Assembly: GCF_024166365.1 (NCBI RefSeq)
Contig: NC_064822.1
Coordinates: forward strand, 102,420,823-102,484,822
DNA: 64,000 nt
Origin: Elephas maximus indicus
Taxonomy: Eukaryota > Chordata > Mammalia > Proboscidea > Elephantidae
Direction: 5' to 3'
A program made the position numbers and the translations under genes. The notes beneath the pieces are model-generated. The model was not told where the DNA came from and did not search any database. It was given only the letters and a program-made list of their open reading frames with translations. Positions 33,587 through 45,700 of this stretch are shown in pieces (position 1 is the stretch's first letter; the number at the start of each line of letters is the position of its first letter).

Positions 33587-34261
33587 TGAGGATGACCACA
33601 TCAGGTCACAAAATGGAGAATGACTACATCATTGCATAGCTGCCAAATTACATCATTACAAACTGCCAAATTACATCCTTACATAACTGCCAAACCACTG
33701 CACATCATGGCCCAGCCAAGCTGACACATAATCTTAACCATCACAGCCAGCGTTACTCTCACCTCACACCTGGGCATTCGTTACTGTCTGATATTCGTTA
33801 CTGTCAGGCGTATGTTGTTAATGTGCAAAATGGATTTTTTACTATTGTCGTAAATGCACAATGTTGGATAACATGACAGTTGGTAAGTGAGTAGGTGTAT
33901 TCTTTTTTTAAAAGGTCCTTTTTTGGATTCACATCTCCCTCCAGCCACCATCTCTGTTTATAGCCTAACTTGTGGAAAGTGGCCTATATTTTTTTCCCGT
34001 GTCCACTCCCGCCTCTCAGTCTCAGCCCTCTGCTATATGGCTTCTGTCCCTAAGATGTCATTGAAAGCTACTCTTGCCAGTGCCAATGCCCTCCTTTTGC
34101 CAAAACTTGAAACCCTTTTCAGTTTTTGTTTTACCTGACCTCTCAGCAGCATCTGATAGTTAACACTGCCTTCCCTTAGGGTCAGTGGAAAAATCTGGAC
34201 CTGTATCAGGCCTCTATTTTCTTGACTACACACCAGGTAATATCTTTTCACTCTCCTATTT

Positions 34262-34442
34262 AGGTCCCTAGGTGGTGCAAATGGTTTGCACTCAACTACT
34301 AACCTAAAGGTTGATTCAAACTCAGTGTCGCTGTGGAAGAAATGCCTGGCCATCTGCTTCTGTAAAGAATGCAGTGAAGAAAACCCGTGGAGCAATTCTA
34401 CTCTGTAACACATGAGGTTGCCATGAGTCAAAATCAGCTCTA
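34262..34442 (+). repeat. AfroSINE, long type, diverged
   Basis: AGGTCCCTAGGTGGTGCAAA, then GAAGAAATGCCTGGCCATCT and TGCCATGAGTCAAAATCAGC. Confidence 0.85.
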
Positions 34443-35379
34443 CGTTTCTCATGCAATCTCACCCAATCCTAAGGCTTCAATTAAATGCTTTTAACTCCCA
34501 AATCCAAATCACCAGCCCAAATCTGCCTCAGTGCCCCAAGGGATCAAGAAGCCAATAGATCTCAAATTGAACCTTTCCATCACTCTTGCATCCCACCAAG
34601 CTAACGCAGACAGTGTCACCCCGTGGTCTCTGTTTCAGTGATGGAATCAATGTCCTTGGGAAAATATCTGGGCACGAACCTTTACACTTACTTCTACTTC
34701 TCAACTTGCCTTCCACCCCCAATATCCAATTCACAGTCTCCCATCTTGCACAAATCAAGAAGCATTCACGTTGTGCTCTGGGGGTGCCCTTCACAAAGAC
34801 TACAATGCGAAGCGGTACTCCTTGGAGTTATGCCCTGAATGGTGGCCCTAAATCCATCACCAAGTCTTGCCCATTGAACTTCCTAGTATGTCTCCATTTT
34901 GATCTCTTCTCTCCATTCTCATGGCTAGTACTCTAGTTCAGGCTACTGTAATCTTGTCTTAATTAACCAAAAAGTCTTCTAAACAAGTTTCGCTGCCTCC
35001 AGTTGCCATCCGACTGTTCTTCCCATGGTAGCCAAAGTAAACTTATAAAATACAAAGTTGATGGTCACTCTCCCACTAAACAATCACTAGGTCCCCAGTA
35101 CTCTCAGAATAAAGTCCAACTATCCGGTATGCTTTCCTCTCCAGGCATATTTGTTACCACTACCTAGCTCCCACTCTAAGCTCTAGCAAAATTAAAGTTT
35201 CTCAAAACTGTCTTACATTTTCCTATCTGCTATTCCTGTTACTTCCCATGATTCCTTGAAGTTACCCACCATAATTTTTATCACATTCTATTTGCCTGTT
35301 TGTGTCCCCTATCCCACTTTCAGCTTTTTGAGGGCAGAAACCATGTTTACTTTGTTCATTTTTGTATTTCCAGTGCCTA

Positions 35380-35538
35380 GGAAACCCTAGTGGTGTAGTG
35401 ATTAAGAGCTACAGCTGCTAACCAAAAGGTCGGCAGTTCAAATCCACTAGGCACTCCTTGGAAATCCTGTTCTACCCTGTCCTATAGGGTCACTATGAGT
35501 TGGTATTGACTCAACATCAGTGGGTTGGTTTGGTTAGC
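35380..35538 (+). repeat. AfroSINE, short type, inserted in L2
   Basis: GGAAACCCTAGTGGTGTAGT to TATTGACTCAACATCAGTGG. The L2 sequence CAGTGCCTAG before it and CAGTGCCTGG after it indicates a target-site duplication. Confidence 0.93.
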
Positions 35539-35942
35539 AGTGCCTGGCACCTTATAAATGCACTCAATAAAGATCTGTAAAGTGATAAATCTATCAATCA
35601 AGTTTCATTAACATTAATCACTAAGTTTGTTTTTTTTTTTACTATTACCTAAAACAACTCTTAAGATCAAACATGAAACAGGAATTGTAAAAAAGTAAAC
35701 TGTGCCTTGGTATTGTGTTCAGAAATGCCTTCTGACGATACAGATAAAGGAATTACAGGTTGAGGATAAAATCTTTCTTATATGCATTAACACAAATTAT
35801 TGAAGTGGTGAAGACCTGGGTTAACCTCATCAATTTGCTGAACTTAGTGTAAAAAAAAGAACAAAAGACTGTGACGAGGCCAATAATGGGGGCATAGCGT
35901 TTTCTGTCAACAATACAAAAATGGTGATTTAAATGCTTTCTA

Positions 35943-35980
35943 ATCAACTCGAGGACAATGGGTTTAGTTTTTGGTTTGGT
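35943..35980 (+). repeat. AfroSINE 3' tail scrap
   Basis: ATCAACTCGAGGACAATGGG, then TTTAGTTTTTGGTTTGG. Only the tail is present. Confidence 0.65.
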
Positions 35981-36089
35981 AGCAAGGCAAAAGACACAAT
36001 TAACAGTGAAGAACTGTGATTTCTAGAAAGACAATCACCTGGCAAAGTACTGCTCTTGTGCTCTCATGTCAGTCACTATGACTGAGCAC

Positions 36090-36290
36090 TGTGAGACAGG
36101 CACTGTACTAAATGCTTACATGTATTAGCACATGTAATCTTTCCAAGAACCCTGAAGGCAGGTACTTCTTGTCATTCTAATTTTATGTAAAAGAAAACTG
36201 AGGCTTAAAAGGGGTTGAGCAATGTGTCACAAACTAGTTAAGTGGAACGGAATGTACACCCAGGTCATTTGATCCAGAAATAACTCTATT
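36090..36290 (-). repeat. MIR SINE
   Basis: GACAGGCACTGTACTAAATG, then GCTTACATGTATTAGCACAT, CCTGAAGGCAGGTACTTCTT and GAAAACTGAGGCTTAAAAGG. Confidence 0.75.
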
Positions 36291-36404
36291 GACCACTATG
36301 CTATTTTGTAGTAAGGCAACAATATGATATTCCCTGAAGACCGCACTTTATTCCAACCGCTTTTTAAAACTGATGATAATCATTTTAATACTAACAAGAT
36401 TGAC

Positions 36405-36640
36405 AACAGTAGCTTAGTATATGCTTACTATATATCTGGATCTGTTCCAAACCCATGAAATACACCCATTCCTTTAATCTTTACACTCACACTACCGATG
36501 AGGTGGAAACTATTATTATACACATTCAACAGATTAGGAAATGAAAGCACAGACGGAACCAAAGCCAGAAGGAGCCAGAATTCCACCACTGGTAAGTCTG
36601 ACTCCAGAATCTTTGCTCTTAATCACCACAGGAAATTGTC
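36405..36640 (-). repeat. MIR SINE
   Basis: CTATATATCTGGATCTGTTC, then CACTACCGATGAGGTGGAAA and CAACAGATTAGGAAATGAAA. It is the second MIR in tandem with the preceding one. Confidence 0.65.
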
Positions 36641-37426
36641 TCTGGGAGAAAAACAGGCTAACATTACAAAAATTTTTAAATGCAAATCTAAGGTCAATCT
36701 TGAGATGTGCACTCCTTCAGTTCAGTCTCTACACAGGTAATACAACATAAATAAAACTGCAGCTTGGAGTAGTTCAAATAGGTCTGGATTAAGAGTTGAA
36801 GAGAGCCTGTTGTGGGCCTGATTTGCTGTTTTTTAGCTGAACAATCATGTACTTACTCCGAGCCTCCTTCTCTGAGCTTAAAAATGGCAATAAGACTACC
36901 TACCCTGACCACAAGTTTCTGCTAAGGATCACAAAAGAATACACAGGCAGTTCCCGAGTCTTTAAGTTGAATTTGTAGTCAAGTCAGAGCAGATGCATAC
37001 GGTTCTGATTTAGCCTTAGTGTAAGAAAAGGCTTGAAGCCTTTTCAATAATGTGAAAGTTGCACGTGCAACAAGTGAAGGCGATTGTGATAAAGAATTTG
37101 TTGCAAGCAGGGTTTAGTTCAATGGTTTCAAAGTGAGAGCAAATTTACGTAACATTAAAGGGCAAGTACAGTTTTCTGATGTTTGTAACCCAGGGACTGA
37201 CTGTACGTGAAAACCTTTTTGCCTGTAGAATGCTTTCGACGTTTCAACTTCTTACTAATGACTTGAGAAAAATACAACTATGTGCTATATATAAAAGACT
37301 AAATTTCATTGCTTGTAATTGTATCATAAGATATTTAGCAATGAATGTTAAATTTTACTCTAATTATCATCATCTCAATAATAAGCTTATTCAAAATAGT
37401 TCTACCAGGAACTAAGGAAATAAACC

Positions 37427-38531
37427 ATAAAGCGATATTTACCTATGTTTTATTGACTATGTAAAGGCATTCGACTGTGTGGATCAAAACAAATTATGGA
37501 TAACACTGCAAAGAATGGAAATTACAGAACACTTAATTGTGCTCTTGAGGAACCTGTACATAGATCAAGAGGCAGTCATACGAACGGAACGAGGAAAACA
37601 CTGAGGGGTTTAAAATCAGCAAAGGTATGTACCAGGGTTGTATCCTTTCCCATACTTATTCAGTCTGTATGCTGAGCAAATAATCTGAGAAGTTGGACTA
37701 CATGAAGAAGAATGCAGGATCAGGACTGAAGGACGACTCATGCATAAACCTGTGATAGCAGATGACACAACCTTGCTTGCTGAAAGTGAAGAGGACTCGA
37801 AGCACTTACTGATGTAGATCAAAGACTATACCCTTCAGCATGGACTGCACTTCAACATAAAGAAAACAAAAATCCTCACAATGGGACCAATACGCAACAT
37901 AATAAATGGAAAAAATATAAAGTTGCCAAGGATTGCCTTTTACTTGGATCCACAATTAACGCCCATGGACACAGTAGACAAGAACCAAAAGATGCACTGC
38001 ATTGGGCAAATCCTCTGCAAAAGACCTCTTTAAAGTGTTAAAAAAGCAAAGATGTCACTTTGAGGAGTAAGGTGAACTTGCCCCAAGCCATGGTATTTTC
38101 AACTGCCTCCTATGCATGGGAAAGTCGGACAATGAATAAGTAAGATTGAAGAATTGATGCCTTTGAATTGTGGTGTTGGCAAAGAATACTGAATACACCA
38201 TGGACTGCCAGAAGAACAAACAAATCTATCTTGGAAGAAGTACAATCAGAATGCTCCTTAGAAGCAAGGATGGTTAAGACTTCATCTCACGTACTTCGAG
38301 GATGTTATGAGGAAGGACCAGCGCCTGGAGAAGGACATCATGCTCAGTAAAGTAGAGGGTCAATGAAAAAGAGGAAGACCCTCAATGAGATGGATTAACA
38401 CAGTGGCTACAACAATGGGATCAAGCATAACAACAACTGTTTGGACGGCGTAGGACTGGGCAGCATTTTGCTCTGATGTACGTATGGCAGCTGTGAGTTG
38501 GAACCAACTCTACAGCCCCTAACAGCAACGA
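37427..38531 (+). mobile_element. RTE LINE copy, 5'-truncated
   Basis: It begins at the RT block (ATATTTACCTATGTTTTATT, same start motif as 29,814) and runs to the AACTCTACAGCCCCTAACAG tail. It is about 1.1 kb, collinear with 29,814-30,907. It has many frame breaks and no usable open reading frame. Confidence 0.9.
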
Positions 38532-38704
38532 CAAGGAAATCATCCTTGTAAATAGATTATGATTATTCTTAAGCAATTTGTAAGCATAATAACATGTACG
38601 ATGGCAATAAAAATTACCAACATATAAAATAAGGTCTTATATTTGACTGTCTCATTGATATGGCTAACTATAGGATGTGACCTTACTATTTTTTTTAAAC
38701 TGGA

Positions 38705-38752
38705 TAGCCCACTGCCATTGAGTCAATTCTGAGACACAGCAACCCAAGTGTC
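38705..38752 (-). repeat. AfroSINE 3' scrap
   Basis: GCCCACTGCCATTGAGTCAA, then TTCTGAGACACAGCAACCC. Confidence 0.6.
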
Positions 38753-39012
38753 TAAAATTAAGTGATTTTACCAACATTTACAGGATGCCCAAAATATGCT
38801 CGGTTGCTACTTTGAACATTTACTCAATAGAATTTCTGATGTGAAATTCAATTAAATTTTTTAAGTATTAAATACTAAGCATCTATGTGCAAAGGGCTAT
38901 GCAACATATTGTGCAGAATACAAAGATGAGCAGGATATCATCCCTGCTTTCAAGACACTTAAAGGCCCCCACCTCACATGCAACACATACCCACAAACTA
39001 CATGCTAATTAA

Positions 39013-39062
39013 AACCAAAAACCACTGCCATTGAGTCGATTACCAACTCATAGCGCTATGAC
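39013..39062 (-). repeat. AfroSINE 3' scrap
   Basis: AACCAAAAACCACTGCCATT, then GAGTCGATTACCAACTCATA. Confidence 0.7.
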
Positions 39063-39612
39063 ATGCTAATTACTACTTATAAAGATCTCTACTTTTTTCT
39101 ACGATTTGCTTTAGGTTGCTTGTCTTTAGTTGACACATAACATGGATATCATGAGGAAAAAAACTTACACTAAGATTTAAGGAAGCTGTGACTCTTCAGC
39201 TGACCTACTTTAAAAGTGTAGCTAAAGGTCTCCTCTTAATACAAACAGTAAATATCTTGCAACTCAATAATTTTATGTTGGTGGATTGGCCCAATACTAA
39301 AAAACTATATAAAGAAACAATATTGTTATGTTCTTAAGTCCTCTATACAAAATAATTTATTCATATGCTAATATAGCAGCCTATCCATGTAGTTACAAAA
39401 ATTCATGAAAATATAAAAATAATCACATTTGTGGAGCAGTGAAGGCTATGCAAATTAAACATTTAAAATTACTTATAAAATGCCAATTCTCACATATAAA
39501 CATTATTTATATATTTTATTTTCACAAAAAGATTTATAAATAGTTCACTTGAGTACATTTCTCACTGGTGAAATCACAATCCACTCTATACTTATGTCCA
39601 AAGATAGTCCTT

Positions 39613-39699
39613 TTTTAAAAAAGCAAAACACTTTATTTTCAGTAGAAAAAACAATTTACATATGAAAGTCGAAGACAATAATTTCAGTAAAAATGGAAA
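39613..39699 (-). promoter_or_regulatory. RPAP3: RPAP3 3' UTR with AATAAA polyadenylation signal
   Basis: A canonical AATAAA lies on the minus strand at 39,637-39,632, about 63 bases after the stop codon. A T-rich stretch follows. Cleavage would fall near 39,610-39,620, which gives a very short 3' UTR of about 85 bases. The cleavage site is inferred from signal spacing, and longer alternative UTRs cannot be excluded. Confidence 0.7.
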
Positions 39700-39785
39700 T
39701 CAACCACCGTATCTTTTCTTGAGCTCTTCAACAGACTTATCTTTCAATCCTGATTTGTCTATGTGATTGAACAATACATGTGCAA
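39700..39785 (-). CDS. RPAP3: RPAP3 terminal coding exon with stop codon (86 bp coding)
   Basis: The acceptor TTTTCAG follows a long T-rich tract in transcript sense. The exon completes an Ile codon and encodes AHVLFNHIDKSGLKDKSVEE, then LKKRYGG and TGA (complement of 39,700-39,702). The C-terminal RYGG is the expected end of vertebrate RPAP3. Confidence 0.97.
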
Positions 39786-42700
39786 CTGAAAAAAAAAAAA
39801 AAAATTCATTTTAATCTCCATTTTTAAACTAAGGAAAACAAGTAAATACAAAGTGGTACTCTAACCTGTAAAGTAAGAACTTTTTACATTTTAAAGGGAT
39901 AATCATTAGAATTATTTATAAATTCTAATTCAGATATTTAAAAGCCAACATTAGAATGGAATATTACACAGCAATCCAATGACGTTTCTTACCAGAATAT
40001 TTTGCTTTAGAAGTATAAAATTTCCCCTACATCCTGAATGACATTAATTTTGCAGACTGAATTTAACTCATTCTATGCTACTTCAAAAATTTTGCCCTGT
40101 GTAACAAATGTACTTTTAATATTTTTATTTCAATTAACTTTTTAATTGGCTTTAAACCTTGAACTTAAATTTTATTTTAAAAGAAAATTCTATTGCTACC
40201 ATAAACTGAAAATTAGCAATAGTATCTACACAATCCCATGTTTGATGGCCTGGTGATACATATTTTTATGATATGTCATAAAATATATATTAAAAGTTAT
40301 GAAAAGGTTTGTCTAGGAATAATATAAAATCATCTTTCATACCACTGACTGGTCCATAGTCAACATTCTGGAAAATACTGTTATAGTTCATAGGTTTTTC
40401 AACATTAAAACTAGCTAAGAGTTTTTACTAATAATGACTATAGTAAAAGATAACAATAGCTGATACTTACTGAATGCTTAGTTATATGCCAGGAACCATT
40501 CTAAGTGCTTTCCATGTTTAACTTACAGTGGTGACACAATGGTAGGCCAGTATGAAAACCTAACTCATATTCTTCTGCATACACCTTGAACTTACCCCAT
40601 TACAGTGGCCAGAAAGTCATTCATTCACTCAATACTTTTATACTCAGAACTTATCATGCACTAAGCACTGTCCTAGCTCTGGGAATACTAGTCAACAAGG
40701 TGGGCAAAATCCTTGCTCTCATGGAGCTTGCATTCCTATTAGGGAGAGAGAAATAACAGATAAACAAATACATGAACACTGTTACCTAGTCAGGTGCTAT
40801 GAAAACAAGGCAAAGTAAGAAGACAGATGGTGATGGGAGAAGAGGCTGGCAGTTATTTTCACTAGGGGTGGTAAGGAGAGGAGGCTGAAGTGGTGACAAG
40901 GAAAAACAGAATGAAGTGAGGAAGCAATGAGGGAAGATATTGTAAACTAAGGGAACAACCAAACGCAAAGCCCCTGAAGCCAAAACAGTCGGGCAGTTTG
41001 GAATACTAACAAAATAAGGCCAGTGTGGAGGGGCAGAGTGAGCCAAAAAAGTGGTTAGAAGTCAGAGTACTAGTAGGAAGTAGTATTTCTCAGGGATTTT
41101 GGGGAATGTTTTTCGTTAACTAAGATAAAGCAGAAACTTCTTTAGGTTTAAACCCTATTTAAAAAATCTCTAAATTACATGTCCACTTCCCTAAGTACAA
41201 TGTAAAGAATATCTTTCTTAATGATTCAGAATCACTCACTCAATCACTCTTATATTCTAATGATTTTTCTCTTTTTCCTGTATAGCCGAAACTCTGAGTA
41301 ACTGAAGTTTCTGCATAGTTTGGTTTTACTTAAATTACACTTACCCAAAACTGACTCTTTAAGCCAAACACCGATATGAAGATAAACAAAAGACATAATT
41401 CTTCTGGCCCACCACTCTTTCTGGCTTGACTCTACGATTCAGCCACATGCACTGCCTGTAACATGTTGAGCTCAGTCTGCTCTTTACTGCCCTGCAACTC
41501 ATTCCCTCACTCTAAAACTCCACAACCCTCCTTCATCTAAGTGACTCCCGCTCTTTGAGGTTTCGATTTCAGATTTCTGCTCTTCCTTGAGGTTTCGATT
41601 TCAGTCAGGCTAGCTCAAGGAAGTTAACTATGACCTCTCAGAATGCGTAAGAGCTCTCCGATTGTCGAAGTGATTGCTGGTTTTATCCGAGGTTTCCATT
41701 TCAATCAGGCTAACTCAAGGAAGTTAACTATGGTCTCTCAGAATGAGTTAGACCTCCCCAACAACCCCGCCCTATTATATGCTCCTGTGGCAGGGACTCA
41801 TTTCATGTTCCAACTCAACCATTACGCTATCACTGCATTTTCAAGTAGAAAAGCACAAGCTATGGAGTCAGACTGCCTCAGTTCAAATTCTGGGTCTGAC
41901 TTCCTACCTATGTGACCTTGCGCAAGTTCCTTAACTTCTCTGTATCTCAGTTTCCCCATTTGTAAAACAAGGAGGATAATAATAGTACCTATACCTCATA
42001 ATACTGTTGTCAGGATTTAAAAAATTAATTTTAATTAGAACACCTGCACATAGTAAACATTCAAAAAGTATTTGCTACAATTCATTGAATAAATAAAGGA
42101 ACATGCAAGAATAATGAGACATGGAAAAGCTTTCTGTCAGAGATTAAATTACACTCCCCAAAGAGATATGCTGAAGTCCTAACGCTTGGCACCTGTGAGC
42201 ATGACCTTACTTGGAAACAGGGTCTTTGAAATTGTGATAAGTTAACATGAGGTCTTGCTACAACAGGGTGAGTCCTAATCCAGGATGAATGGTGTCCTTA
42301 TGAGACAAGAGCCTTAGAGATAACAGAGGGAAGATGGCCATGTGAAGACAGAGGCAGAGACTTGGAGTGATACAAGTACAAGCTAACGAATGCCACGGAT
42401 CATCGGCCATCACCAGAAGTCAGGAGAGAAGCACGGCATAGATTCTCCCTAGAGCCCTCAGAAGGAATCAACACCAACATCCTGATTTTGGACTCCTAGC
42501 CTCCAGAACTGTGAGACAGTATGTCTCTGTCCTTCTAAGCCACCTAATTTGTGGCACTTTGTTACAGCAGCTCTAGGAAACTAATAAACTTCCTTTCTTG
42601 GAACTTACTTTTTTTTTCAGGTTCTGACATAAACATCACTGCCATATCAAACCTTTTCAGTTCAGAAAGTCTCTGTAAGATTTCAAAGATGAGTGATGGG

Positions 42701-45700
42701 TTCTCTTTCCTGAAATAATCCAAATATAAACAATTAAAGGTAGCTTATTTAATTCTCTTTACCATTACATTTCTAATTATGTATAAATAAGGTAAACAGT
42801 TATAACCTTTTTTTCTTAGAGACTGCCTATATTTTAAGTTCCCAAATAAAGATATTTATCAAGTCAATTGAAGAATTTATAATATTCTTAAATGAGGGTT
42901 TAGCAAAGAAGTTACTAATCTGCTATTATACCTGTCACTTTCATACCCCACGTTTCTCTACAAAAAAAATTTAAACGCCCTTTTTCCTCCCACTTAACCA
43001 TTTCCCTTTGTTTGCATTTCTTCACAACTTCTGCAACAATAAAATCGACTAGAAAGCTAACGTTGCTACATACAAGACATTTTAACATGATACCAAAGGT
43101 AATACACATTTCTCAAATCCCTGGAAATAGCATAGCATTACGATATGAGAGTATAACTAAAAAATTTCAACTTACTCAATGTAAAAGTCATGCAGAATTT
43201 TAATGATCTGATTGAATACATCCGGATCTAGATTTTTCTGGAACAACTTAGGATACAAGGATGGTTCAATTTGCTTGGGAGAAATATAAAGAGTTAGAAA
43301 ATTAAATTATGGAAACATTCGCGTATCAAAATTAATTATGTAGTAATTACTTAGGTAAAAATAGTAAAGAATTACTATCGTACAACAACGTTAGTACTTT
43401 ACGAATAATAATGGAGTCACACTAAAATTCAAGCAGGATAAAAGAATGAAAGCAAGATAATCACTCTGTTCAAGCCAGACAAAAATCTCATGAACAGAAG
43501 AGATGTACACCACCTTAAGAGAGACAGGGGGCTTGAGTCAGCTCCCAAAGAGCAATAAAAATAACCAGAAGTTAAAAAAAAAAAAAGAACATAACTACCT
43601 TTGGAAGTAGTTGTACACTACATAATTATAAGGAATTATGACTATCGTTACACTTAAAAAAGACAATACTAATCCATTATTTGCTAAATTTCCTATGATT
43701 TGATTCTTTTTCTTAGAGCAAATAAAGCTCATTTTCAGGAGAATGTCTAAATATTGGAAGCACTGCTTAGCACACAGAAGATACTCAATGTATTTTAGCT
43801 TCCCTTCCCCATTTCAAAGGATGAAGGATTAAATTAAGCTTAAATTATTATAGATGAAATTAGATTAAGTTATTTTAGACAACAGAATTTAACACAGAAC
43901 ATATTTCTCAAGGAGACCATTGAGGTTCCCTGGTTGCAAACCATAAAAACGCTCTGGCTGGGGTGATGTATGTGTTAGGCAAGGGATAAAAGCATCTTAC
44001 AGTCATACAAAAGCAAATACAGCACTATCACTATACCAAAACCAAACCCACAGCCATCAAGTCAATTCTGACTCAGTCTATAGGGCAGAGCAGAACTGCC
44101 CCATAGGGCTTCCAAGGCTGTCATCACATCTTTCTCCCACTATTATTATATAGTTGACAAAAAAAAAGTTGTTTGACCTTTTCCTTACAATGTAACTACT
44201 AATGTCCTCACTCTTACCTTTAAATACTGATACAGCATATCTGGAGAACTTTTCAGTTGTCTGAAATCAGATTCAAGCTGGAATGAGTTCGCAGGAACTG
44301 GAGGAAGAACAGTTGTAATAAACTGAGCAGGTGCTTTTTCTACCTCTGTGGAGATCTTCTCACTGAAAGACTGACATACATCTTGTTTCAAACTGGCTTG
44401 AGGTCTAAAAATATTTCAGAGGCATTAGTCAAACAATTAGAAAATAATCACAAATAGTCAAAGCTCATACAAGGAAACAATACAGATTTTAAAACTTTTC
44501 TGACTTTATTAATATTATATCACCTATTTACATTCAGGAAACCCTGGCGGCGTAGTGTTAAGTGCTATGGCTGCTAATCAAAGGATCAGCACAGTTCAAA
44601 TCCGCCAGGGGCTCCTTGGAAACTCTATGGGGCAGTTCTACTCTGTCCTATAGGGTTGCTATGAGTCGGAATCAACTCGACAGCACTGGGTTTGGTTTGG
44701 GTTTGATTTACATTCTACAAGTAGAAAACTCTTTCACCACTCTTTGGCAAAACAGATTATGCCTTTGCAAACTTCCACATGCTGGCTATGTAGTAAGGAC
44801 TATCCTCATGGGTTGGGCGACAGCTAGGCCGTCTCTTGGGCACACCATTTCTATATGCTGCATTACTACATCACATATACTCACGACTCAGCCTTTCAGA
44901 AATCTGAATTCACAATTTCAAGGAAGACATTCCAAGAAGAAAGAAATGCTTTCTTCCCCCTTAAAAAAGAGCTGCCTATCGAATGCCTTCCCACAATTCA
45001 CATGCTTTAATTAGAACTACTGCTAACGTTCAAAGTAAAAGAAAAAGCAAACTTTTAATTAATTTTATTTAATTGCTAGGTACAGTTAAAAGGTCTTTTA
45101 AGAGAAAATGCAAGAATACACAAATGGGAAAAGGAGGGTCGCACAACTTGAAGAATGTGATGTACATGTAGAAATTGTTGAATTGTGTATGTTCTGCTGT
45201 GTGTTCTTTCAATAACAAAAATAAATTTAAAAAATATACGAATAAAGTTTCAACATCCAAAAATAAACCTAATTAGCCTATATCCTCCCTCTATATTCTC
45301 ATCATTAAAGAAATGTACATGACTACTTTTAAAAATTCCAAACAAATAAATTTTAATGGCTGGAATAATTGTAAGGCCAGTCTACCTTTTTATGAAACTT
45401 TCTTTTAAAAATTAAAATTATTTTGCTGAATTAAAAAGTGAAACATATATGCTGAAGTCCTAAAAAAGGAAATGAATGGAATCAATTTGTTCAACACACT
45501 GATTCCTAAGTCCCCATTATGGTAAAGGAAGAGTGACATAGGGCTGGTCATCCTTAAGCAAAATCTCTCTCACCTTAAATATGAATAAAAAAGAGAAACT
45601 TGAAGTTGGGCAGTTCAAAAAATGATAGTGATGAGTAAAAACCCTAAGTTTATCAGTAATATCAACTATCTAGTAGACTCATCCCATTCTAGATGATCAT

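Larger units (their letters stand above)
24350..33899. mobile_element. Outermost element of a nested insertion: possible non-autonomous DNA transposon
   Basis: The left end TACACCCATTTCTCACTTACC (24,350-24,370) is matched in inverted form at the right end by GGTAAGTGAGTAGGTGTA (33,882-33,899). CTCACTTACC is identical on both sides, with a few extra bases on the left. Without the later insertions the element would be only about 0.4 kb (24,350-24,420 plus 33,596-33,899). I do not recognise the family. A TA target duplication is possible but unproven. Confidence 0.4.
33935..35580 (+). repeat. L2 LINE, long copy split by two AfroSINEs
   Basis: L2-like pieces in order: ACCTGACCTCTCAGCAGCAT (34,134), CTAAATCCATCACCAAGTCT (34,849), CTAGTACTCTAGTTCAGGCT (34,924), CTCAGAATAAAGTCCAACTA (35,103), TTTTTGAGGGCAGAAACCAT (35,324) and CAGTGCCTGGCACCTTATAA (35,538). 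AfroSINEs at 34,262-34,442 and 35,380-35,538 interrupt it. Confidence 0.65.
35981..37426. other. Intergenic sequence with two MIRs
   Basis: Beyond the MIRs at 36,090 and 36,405 nothing is recognised. Bases 36,640-37,426 are AT-rich. Confidence 0.45.
38532..39612. other. AT-rich intergenic sequence just downstream of RPAP3
   Basis: It holds two AfroSINE scraps. There is no other gene end or exon, and the next gene in this direction is outside the window. Confidence 0.5.
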
